From: Triparma columacea
Taxonomy: Eukaryota; Sar; Bolidophyceae; Parmales; Triparmaceae
Assembly: GCA_030267965.1 (NCBI GenBank)
Contig: BRYA01000157.1
Location: 1 to 13,631, forward strand
DNA: 13,631 bases
Reading direction: 5' to 3'
The notes under the pieces are model-generated. The model saw only the letters and a program-made list of their open reading frames with translations, ran no database searches and was not told the DNA's origin. This document shows positions 1-7,607 of this stretch, one piece after another; the stretch's first letter is position 1, and every line of letters begins with the position of its first letter. The translations under genes were made by a program, and so were the position numbers.

Positions 1-3000
1 TGAGTGTATTTATTTGCTGCATCACTCTCTAGCATGTCTTTGAAGTCTGCCAGGTGTGCTTTGTCAACCATCGCATCTTGCCGTAAGTCTTCACAAAGAT
101 GACCAATGGTGCGAAGAAGTTCATCAGTTGCAGCAGCAGCTGAGCCAAAAGATGGGGAATGCCCCTCGATGAGCTGTGTGAGGGTTACGGTGCACTGCCT
201 TAGGCTGCTATTTGGATTGACAATATTGGAAGCATGGAAGAGGGCCTTGGTGGAACATCTCACTGACTTGTCTTTGCCGTGCTTTGGACTGAAAGAGATA
301 TTCTTTGCTGGCCATACGACTATCTTTATGCTGCCATCATCTTCAACCTTCCAAATCCTTTTGTCAATAAATTCTCGGGGATTGTACCATGGTTTGGTCT
401 TAACAACCATGAAGATTCTTTCATTTGCAGGTTGAGCACCCCCAAATTTTGCAAGCCTTTCAAAGATTTTGAACGTGTTCCTTTGTAGCCCCTTGTTTGT
501 AATAGGATCAAAGTACCAAGCAGCAGCCTCTGATGCAGAACAGTCAACTGTGGTAAGTGAAGTGAGGAGTGATAAGAATTCAAATTACTGTAATTGGCAT
601 CGGATTAAAGTCTTACCTGTGAACTGGACTTTCGTTCCTGGCAGACCATTTTTGAACACATCTTCCTCAGATTCATGTACATCAATACCATCAAAGTCAT
701 GACTGTACTCACTGAATTTTCTCCTCTTAAAGTGCAGGGACTTCTCAAGGTCCTCGAAACTCTTGAAGATAATTTGCTGCTCAGAAGATAGATTGGTGCC
801 ATTTGCATTATGCAATGTATCGACAATAGCAGTTCGCAGCTCCCTGCATAAAAAGTGTTGATTTGTTTGCAGTGTTAGAGTTAGAAGTAATGCAAGTAAG
901 ACCGAAACGAACAAAAATAATCTTTTTGTCACTTTCCAGTGCTCACCTATCAACGGTCGTAGCATTCCTCTGGAACTTCTTCTGGTCTGTTCTCAATAAT
1001 GCAGTATAGGATTTTAGCAAAACATGTAATGGAACCTTGGCGTAGTACGCCAAATTCACCTTCACAACTTTGAGGACGGAACAAACATTTGGAGAGACGC
1101 TATGGATGAAGTAGCACCCCACATGCGTGCCCCTTGAAGCTCCCCCAAGAGTCAATCTATTCTTATCTGTGGCAAAAGCAACGAAAAAGGAGAAGCGAAA
1201 GGCAGGTGGGGCATAGAGTGAAGGGGGGGGAACGGGGGAAGGGGGGGGGGAGTGAGTATGAATGAGTTGTGCATCAAGTTATTTGACAAGGACCAGGACA
1301 TCATGACCTCGACCTGACGCGACAGCGGCAACTGGACCAAGGCCCTCAGGTGCCTTGACATGTCCTCGCAGGCTTAAATCCTTTGCCGGAGGGAGATGCT
1401 GCACCACAGTGAGGACCTCTTTGGCAAGCACCACGATCTCTTCATGGAGTTCAAGTCCATCCTGTCAGCCCCTTTCGTCGAGGTCGTTCATGATGACACC
1501 TGTTACTCCGCCGCCCTCGTGGAGATTGAATATTCCCGTTACTATCATTGCGCTCCCTTAGAGGTTGACGTATTTAGGACTTCGCCAAAAGAACCGTTGA
1601 TGCGCCTCCTATGAAGCACTCACCTTTAACTCTATTCTTAGTACCGTCGTACATGGACATTGGCCCGAATGCTAAAATGTACTTAGATTCCCACTGCTTA
1701 TCATTTTCTTTGGAACTATCAATCTTCTTCCATGTTCGCCACTCATCGAAGAAGCGGGTCTGGGTGCTGGATATTTTGTTTACATAAAAAAGCTGCTGCG
1801 ATCGCGATCCGTTTATATTATTCCAAATTTCTCTAGGGTGATCTCCATGCATTGCACGATGCTATGGTGAGTGGGAACGAGAGATGTTTACGTGAGGGCG
1901 TGTATTTTAGTTTATGTTGATGACAAGAATACCACGTAGAGACATGAAGGTTCCGAGTTGGCTGCATGTGCGGGCTCCAAGTCATCCTGCACAACTACAA
2001 GATCAACAGAACAACATTATCAACCCAAACCGAAAACAAACAATATAATAACTCACCTCTTAGCCTCTGGCATGAGTGTCTTGCACCATGACGTACGAAA
2101 AGAAATCTGCGACGATCATCATTACGGTTATAATTTGGTGAGAATAGATGGAAGGGAGGAATCAAGCAACAACAACCACAATACAACACACAGGTAAACG
2201 ACAAAAATACCGCCTGAAGCTATTATTTCATTATTTTGCGTTCGCTCTCTATTTGCTCACCTTCAGCGGATGCATCAATTGTCGTTGAGCAACAGCACCA
2301 CAACGTATCGCTGTAGAAAGAATTTTGGCGGGGCGTGTGTTTGTGTGAGGTGTTAGAAGCTTGAACTTGACCCTTGGCGGGCTTGCCGTTGTGGGTGGGC
2401 TTGCCATTCTGGGCGTCGTACTGGGCCTGGTGCTCGAGGAGCTTGCCGGTGACACAAAGCATTCCTCTTCCAGATCTTGGTAATTTTCCGCCCCCGCCCA
2501 CACTCCGACTGCCGGAGGCTTCAGAGTTTTGCCAAACTTACCGGTCTTTTTTCGTGACGGTGGTAAGATTTTCCGCAGAAGAGCTTACTTCAAGTGTGGC
2601 AGAGGCAGAGTTCATAATGTTCTCATATTTTTCTGTCGATTCAAGGAACTCCTTTTCTTGTATCGTAAGTGGTAAAGGATTCTTAATTTGATGCTTAAAC
2701 CTACGAGTTGCGGAAGAGTTGCGAAAGAGTTGCGAAATGGGTTGAGAAATGAGTTAAGAAATAGGTTGAGAAAGGAGAAGGGTTGAGAAATAAGTTTAGA
2801 AGGGGACTAATATATTCCTGACAAGCAATTGGGGTGGTAGACGCTGTGGCACGCTAAACATGCACTGACAGCGGCAGTACCGCCCACGAGCTTCAAAGAG
2901 GAGGCTCTGGAGCTAGGTGTTGTAGAGAGGGTCCGTGTCGTTGTTGTTTGTTCCTCAGTATGGTCGTTTGGCAGCCATTTTTTCCTTGCTGGCGTCAAAT

Positions 3001-6000
3001 CATTGCGCGCATGATTGCGAAATGCATGTCGCAATCATGAGCAGATTTCACGTTGTGGGTTATCGCTTCATTGGAACGACGAAACAAAAAGCAACGGAAC
3101 GAAATCACGCCGACCCGCTTCTTAACATCTTACCTACGTTCCATAGTGTCAGTCGTTGCGAAGGGCGAAAGCGTATTGTGTTAGGGATGTTTTATGCGTC
3201 ACTGTTATCGTCCTTATCAAACCTTTCATCCACACTCTCACCTTTCCATCCTTCTTTGGTCTATTATACTAGGCTGATCGAAACGGTCTTTTAAGCTGAG
3301 AGCAACATTCTTGAATGATTTGCAGAGATACGTAATCAAGTTCTTGTTGGCGTTACCTAAGCCGCGACGATCAACGAATCTTTGAAAGTGTTTTGCTTGC
3401 ATATTTTGGTCAGATGTTACTTCATCCTGTGAAGATGAGCAACCCGAGCGACGAGATTAAGACCGGTCAGTTTGTGGTTTGTCGCAAGTGTCGCAAACGA
3501 AAGCGTTGCAAGTGTTCGCAAGTGTCGCAGGTGTCGCAGGTGTCGCAAGTGTCGCAAGCGTCGCAAGTGTCGCAAGCGTCGCAAGTGTCGCAAGCGTCGC
3601 AAGTGTCGCAAGCGTCGCAAGCGTCGCAAGCGTCGCAAGTGTCCGCAAGCGTCGCAAGTGTTCGCAAGTGTTCGCAAGTTTTCGCAAAAGTTCGGCAAGT
3701 GTTCGCAAGTGTTCGCAAGTGTTTGCAAGTTTTCGCAAGTGTTCGGCAAGCGTCGCAAGCGGCGAAAGCGCCCGCAAGTGTCGCAAGTGTTCCCAAGTGT
3801 CCGCAAGGTCGCAAGCGCCGTAAGTGTTGCTAGTGTTGCGAGTGTCGCAAGCGCCGCAAGTGTCCGCAAGCGTTGCAAGTGTTGCAAGCGTTGCAAGTGT
3901 TGCAAGCATCGCAAGTGTCAAAAGCGTCGCAAGCGCCCCAAGTGTCGCAAGTGTCGCAAGTTTCGCAAGTGTTCATATTCATTCACAGACACATCCCAGG
4001 AGGTCTGGTGGCTTTTTAGCTTAATCTGAAAAAACGAGACAAATAATTGCAAATCTCCTCGAGCGCGCAGGTGCGCAGCTCAGTTGTCGCGTTATGCATT
4101 CTCGCAATACTCACCTTCGCGTCGAGATCATCCAAAAGGTTGGCAAACGTTGATTCGTATCTCGCTGAAAAAGTTTCTTGGGAATCGACCCCGTTCTTGG
4201 GAGTGGTAGACATTATATCTAGAAATAAGGTGACGGTTGTGCGGCGAGGTCGGGTGGGAGGCGAAAAGCGGGAGGTGTATGATAAGTTAGTTGGGGGGAG
4301 GATAATCTGACGACAGCATAATCCAACAATCAGGAAATGAATTGATTCTCACCTGACATTCTCCTGCTCACTTGTGTCAGAGCTTTACCTGCAGCGGGTT
4401 AAAATAAGGTATATTGGAAAGGCGGCGAATTAGAAGTGAAATCGGATAAGGGGGGGATAAGTGGAGACCTGTGCCCCTCATATTTTCATATATGCATCTG
4501 CCACTTAACAATCCAGTCAAATCTCGTTCAGTCAAACGCTTGCTCACCTGCTTTCGACGACAAGTTCCTCCCAGGACCATCCCTTACGGGGGCTTTGCTT
4601 GAACCATGGTCAAGGCTCAGTTCTCCTTGCATGGTAAGGATAGACTACGACAAGCGAGGTGGGTGTTAGTGTATGGATGAGTTGTATCTTACCCCGCGGT
4701 GTTATATCCTTCTGTGGTATGTGCGCGGCCGACTATTGCACTACTTCATCCGCCGAATCAAGACCACCGCCACCTCCGTCGACACCAAGGTTCCCATCCT
4801 CGAGCACGTAATTGGTGTCTCCGGCCTCATCGACGCCTCCCGTAAAAGTCTGAAGAGGCACCTCAAGAAGAAGGGCGCGTCCGGTAGCGAATCATATATC
4901 CTCACCTGCCCAAGTTCGCACTCTTCTAACTTTATTGTCCCCATTTTGAGGTGGGCCTGCACAAGCGATAGAGATGGGAAGGATCGAGAGAGATGGAAGG
5001 TTAGGGTTTTTGAGCGACTGCACGCTCCACCTCTTTCATCCTCTCGTTTATTTGTTTTGCTCACCTGAACACAGTTGCTCCTCAGAGAAGAGAGGTCCGT
5101 GTATTTGGCGAATGCTTTTTCGGAGAGTTGTGTGTCATTATCGATGGTATTGAGCGTGAAAACGCTACATTCCTTCTTTGTGCCGAAGATCTTTTGATTT
5201 TCGATACTAGACGAGCGAAAGCGGAGGTTGGAAGTGTTTCGTTAGTAACGAAGGAAAGTTTCGTTGGGGTGTAGGGGATGGGCGGGAGAAGAAGAGGTGC
5301 AAGGAGGGGGGGGGGGGGGGTTAGGAAGACGGTGGTTGTTAACGATTTGTGTTAACAATCTACTACTCGCTTCGAATTTCCTGCTTGCGGTCCTTTCTCT
5401 ATTCGCCAACACTCCTCACCTGCAGATCTCCAGAAGGTACTGGACAACGACTGAGTGGAAAGGAAGTGCGAAAGGAAAGCTCGGGTTAGACAGAAAGCCC
5501 ATGTGAAATATTGCGGTTTGATCGGTTGTTAGCTAGCTATCGCGGTTCTCACTTTTCCCTCTCTTGAGATGGTGCTGCCAGAGAGCTATGGTGGTGTTGT
5601 CTATCGTATCGAGCGTGTACCTCCGAAGTGCACCATTGCTCTTGTTCTCTATCAGATAGTCAGCGACTACAGAGGGTTTTTCGTGGATGATTACCTTGGA
5701 TACGATCTTGAGTGGAAAGGGGGGGAGAGGGGGGGGGGGGGGGGTGAGGAGAGGGGAGGATTCAATGTCTTAAAAGTTGTGTCTTGAAACGAGCTCGCTC
5801 GAGACAGGGTATTCGCTATAGCCCTCGCTATCGTCTCGTCAAATTTGCTTGGCTTTCTTAGTCGATACCAATATTGGCCATACGTAGCGTCGATGCTAAG
5901 CTCGTCGCAGGCAGTGCTTTTTTCCCCAGAGATCCAGCCCCCCACCAAAATGTAAACCCCTCCCTCCGAAGAGCTCCGCATCAAGGTCGCGCACTGGATT

Positions 6001-6975
6001 ACCCAGTACACCCCGTTCCGCACAGCCACTTCGGCGGCACATTCCACCCTCGTCTAAACTTTCCGCCGTTCCGTTCATTCCGTAGTAGACGGCACTGGCA
6101 CACTTCTACGATCCCAATTGCTAAAACTCTCAAACACTCACCTTTCGGACCTATAGTTGCGAGAGGGAGATGATAGGGGGGGACGGGGGAGGGGGGGTGA
6201 TTGTTGTTAGCGATATTATAAGGATGGTCTATCAACATGACTTCTTGTCCTATCCCCAGATGTCCTGTTTGTTTTGCCTGATGATAAGCTCACCTCCTCG
6301 AATGCTTCGACATAGCCATTCTCGTCCTCCTTCGAGCCATCAAGCTGTTTAATTAGGTCCGAAAAGCTCTTCGAATCTGCGGAAGTTCGTCAGGCGAGTG
6401 AGAGTGAGTGGTGGAATTGTGTGTTGCAGTTTTTCCAGCTCTGCTCTGCGGACACGCTCTCAGCCTCGGTGACAACGAGGGTGGCTCCGTAGACGGGTCT
6501 GACATTGGAGTTGCGTGTGGAACCAAGGACGAGGGAATCGAGGGCGAGAACCACTTGAACAAGCAAGCCCTCCCCCCCCCTTGGACGAGTTGCGAGGGAA
6601 TCGAGGGCGAGAACCCCTGGAACAAGCAAGCCCTCCCCCCCCCCGGACGAGTTGCGTGTGGAACCAAGGACGAGGGAATCGAGGGCGAGAACTCCAGGAA
6701 CAAGCAAGCGCTCCCCCCCCCCTGACCTCACCTGCTTTGAAGTGGTCTTCCTTGTCACTGTCTTCATCGCTATCGATTTCGACGTCAGAATCTTCCGCCT
6801 TAATAGAGTTTCGGAAAGCACTTGACCTCCTCCTGATCGTTTGAGAGGCCTTTTTGATTGCACTGGCCATCTCGAAATCAGCGAGTTTGTCTCTGAGATC
6901 CTTTATCATGGAGTCTTTCTGGGCGAGCAGCTCCTCAGCCGAGATGGGGCTCTCGATCATCGGTTTGTCGGACAT
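1..6975 (-). CDS. Multi-exon protein with repeated START-like lipid-binding domains (3' end outside window)
   Basis: Exons assembled by eye, high to low coordinate: 6975-6732, 6376-6294, 6150-6142, 5706-5553, 5450-5420, 5206-5065, 4956-4906, 4644-4548, 4388-4353, 4218-4115, 4025-3987, 3426-3242, 2700-2542, 2310-2261, 2106-2057, 1861-1624, 1166-947, 843-617, 547 to the edge. Phase is kept at every junction, giving about 888 codons. Residues 1-81 are charged, with a coiled-coil-like start and an acidic run (about 61-78). Residues 456-632 form one START-like module: opening TIDASAED, then INGSRSQQLFYV, W-x-TW, YILAF, and closing KFQRNATTVDRELR. Residues 700-888 form a second: FTVDCSASEAAAWYFDP, PWYNPREF, then TVTLTQLIEG. 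Residues 113-392 may be a diverged third module, ending LKDRFDQPSIID. Such repeated START proteins are common in stramenopile algae; binding of a lipid ligand is inferred. Residue 477 is an in-frame TAA (2062-2060). Least certain are exon 3 (9 nt), the exon 11 donor (GTGAAT) and the exon 15 donor. Confidence 0.72.
1223..1250. repeat. G homopolymer runs in intron 16 (C runs in gene sense)
   Basis: Runs of 8 and 10 G separated by AACGGGGGAA. In the sense of the START-like gene these are C runs lying some 55-85 nt before the exon 17 acceptor. They sit just left of the Sin3 relic. Confidence 0.85.
1264..1563 (+). pseudogene. Broken Sin3 corepressor fragment (PAH3 and start of HDAC-interaction region), antisense in intron 16
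   Basis: One plus-strand frame from 1264 reads like Sin3 but has stops at 1315-1317 (TGA) and 1375-1377 (TAA). Visible pieces are LFDKDQD, then KALRCLDMSSQ, a stop, a short stretch and RREML, then EDLFGKHHDLFMEFKSIL, and later SAALVEIEYSRYYHCAP. In Sin3 proteins the third paired amphipathic helix (F-L-R-C-L...E-L...LGKFPELFNWFK type) is followed by a segment containing EIDY-x-x-C and then SYRALP, in this order. Sin3 is a scaffold recruiting histone deacetylases. The fragment lies wholly inside an intron of the START-like gene on the opposite strand and has no start codon or complete domain, so I call it a relic, not a gene. The family match is by recall of the motif order, not by a search. 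Confidence 0.62.
2707..2796. repeat. Short degenerate tandem repeat, GTTGAGAAAT / GTTGCGAAAG-like
   Basis: Six or more imperfect copies of an 11-15 bp unit (GTTGCGGAAGA, GTTGCGAAAGA, GTTGCGAAATGG, GTTGAGAAATGA and so on). It begins just inside intron 12 of the START-like gene, immediately upstream, in gene sense, of the exon 13 acceptor. On the sense strand it reads as a pyrimidine-rich series of TTTCTCAAC and TTTCGCAAC, so it may act as an extended polypyrimidine tract. Confidence 0.75.
3010..3039. repeat. Perfect inverted repeat, 11-bp arms, 8-nt loop
   Basis: CATGATTGCGA (3010-3020) and TCGCAATCATG (3029-3039) are exact reverse complements separated by AATGCATG. The structure lies in intron 12 of the START-like gene. 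No U-tract or partner repeat indicates a terminator or transposon end; function unknown. Confidence 0.8.
3482..3972. repeat. 9-bp minisatellite, unit TCGCAAGTG / TCGCAAGCG
   Basis: About 490 bp of degenerate tandem repeats. The left part (about 3545-3650) is almost pure 9-mers, with GTG and GCG units alternating to give an 18-bp higher-order period. The centre (about 3655-3745) shifts to 10-bp units with an extra T (TTCGCAAGTG). The right part is more mixed, with TTGCAAGTG and CCGCAAGTG forms. The array has almost no stop codons in several frames on both strands, which creates long spurious ORFs rich in Ala-Ser-Val, Arg-Lys-Cys or Leu-Arg-His. It lies inside intron 11 of the START-like gene. 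Confidence 0.93.
5306..5320. repeat. 15-bp G homopolymer in intron 5 (C run in gene sense)
   Basis: An uninterrupted run of about 15 G on the plus strand, in the 3' half of intron 5 (5419-5207 in gene sense). Length is likely to vary between strains and is error-prone in sequencing. Confidence 0.85.
5719..5744. repeat. G runs directly upstream of the exon 4 acceptor (C-tract in gene sense)
   Basis: In gene sense this is a run of about 16 C, then CTC and about 7 C, followed by TTTCCACTCAAG and exon 4. The C-tract takes the place where a U-rich polypyrimidine tract would normally lie. Confidence 0.85.
6176..6197. repeat. G runs upstream of the exon 3 acceptor (C-tract in gene sense)
   Basis: Runs of 7, 5 and 7 G on the plus strand, interrupted by ACG and A. 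In gene sense they form a C-rich tract in the last 50 nt of intron 2, ahead of CTCTCGCAACTATAG. This is the same arrangement as before exon 4. Confidence 0.8.
6510..6722. repeat. Three-copy tandem repeat with C/G homopolymers (intron 1)
   Basis: Three copies share a core GAGGGAATCGAGGGCGAGAAC (starts at 6531, 6594 and 6672), followed by AACAAGCAAGCCCTC-like sequence and a run of 9-10 C. The first two copies are 63 bp apart and the last two 78 bp. The difference is a 15-bp segment (TGTGGAACCAAGGAC) that also precedes copy 1 but is absent before copy 2. In gene sense, each copy carries a long G run, and the nearest is only about ten bases after the exon 1 donor. Confidence 0.9.
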
Positions 6976-7607
6976 ACTCGTTGCTCTTACGTTCTCTTGT
7001 GTGAGTGTGTTGTGCGAAAGAATTTTGCTTCAAAGACAGACAATCTCCGATCGCGTTGCGCACCGGCCATGGACCGAATCTCTCATCCTTGGTCTCTCTG
7101 TTTTCCCCTGAAGATAGTGATCGTAAGTCTCAGGTCCTACCGGCGTCTTCCTGAGAGCGGCCCGATATTTAATCCCGCCCCGTGCACTCGAGTCCGCCAC
7201 GGATCTCTAGTCCCTGAAAACCTTGTCCAAAGTCTACTTTCCCGCCACCTGCGTCCGACTTCGCCGCTGGCGTTGGGGTCGGAAGGAGCGACGTATATAG
7301 GCGGGGATACTAGTAATGCCCTTACTTGCATGCCAAACGTCGTGCGGACAAATTTTAACACAAGAGCCTTTCGGACGGCCAGACGCCGGACGCCCGGTCT
7401 GCTCAAGCCTCAAACTCAATACATTTTGTTACTCATTATTGATATAACACACTTCTAGCCTAGCTTAACTGTCGAAAGCTTATAGCTATCTTGCGGTCGA
7501 TATTCCCGTAACTTGAAAAGCAAGGCTTATATAAATTCCTTCTGTCTCTCGGGCCTTTCTTCACGATCCTATTTCCCCCTACTCTTCATCCCAATCTTAA
7601 CACAACA
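6976..7607. promoter_or_regulatory. Divergent intergenic region between START-like gene (-) and THH1/TOM1-like gene (+)
   Basis: A 632-bp region separates two start codons that point away from each other, so it must hold both promoters. Toward the plus gene, TATATAAAT (7528-7536) lies about 72 bp before the ATG and is followed by a pyrimidine-rich leader. In the middle are TTTCCCGCC (7238-7246) and ATCCCGCCCC, which resemble E2F or GC-box sites, and a second TATA-like GTATATAGG near 7294. Open frames here in both directions show no family resemblance, and I do not regard them as genes. Confidence 0.55.
7528..7536 (+). promoter_or_regulatory. Probable TATA box of the THH1/TOM1-like gene
   Basis: TATATAAAT within CAAGGCTTATATAAATTCC, about 70 bp upstream of the ATG at 7608 with a C/T-rich leader between. 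A near copy of the same 22-bp context recurs at 8001-8022 inside the gene's intron. Confidence 0.5.

Noticed and set aside
2057..2106. Reassigned TAA codon as an explanation for the stop in exon 15
   Set aside because: The LRR gene ends at TAA in the expected place after IPKVLWRVILEYL, and no other in-frame TAA appears in about 2,000 codons here, so the standard code fits.
3010..3039. Transposon terminal inverted repeat or terminator
   Set aside because: The arms are 11 bp with an 8-nt loop, no coding sequence between them, no target-site duplication seen and no U-tract.
3482..3972. CRISPR-like regular repeats
   Set aside because: The units are 9-10 bp and directly adjacent with no spacers, in a eukaryotic intron: a minisatellite.
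3393..4029. Several long ORFs on both strands rich in Arg-Lys-Cys, Ala-Ser-Val, Leu-Ala-Thr or Thr-Cys-Asp
   Set aside because: All are readings of the 9-bp minisatellite, which lacks stops in most frames. They have no non-repeat domain and lie inside an intron.
5691..6047. 118-residue minus-strand ORF across intron 3 and exon 4
   Set aside because: It reads through the C-tract in a frame different from the phased exon 4 and has no recognisable motif.
6841..7458. 205-residue plus-strand ORF
   Set aside because: It overlaps exon 1 of the START-like gene and the divergent promoter, has mixed composition and no family motif.
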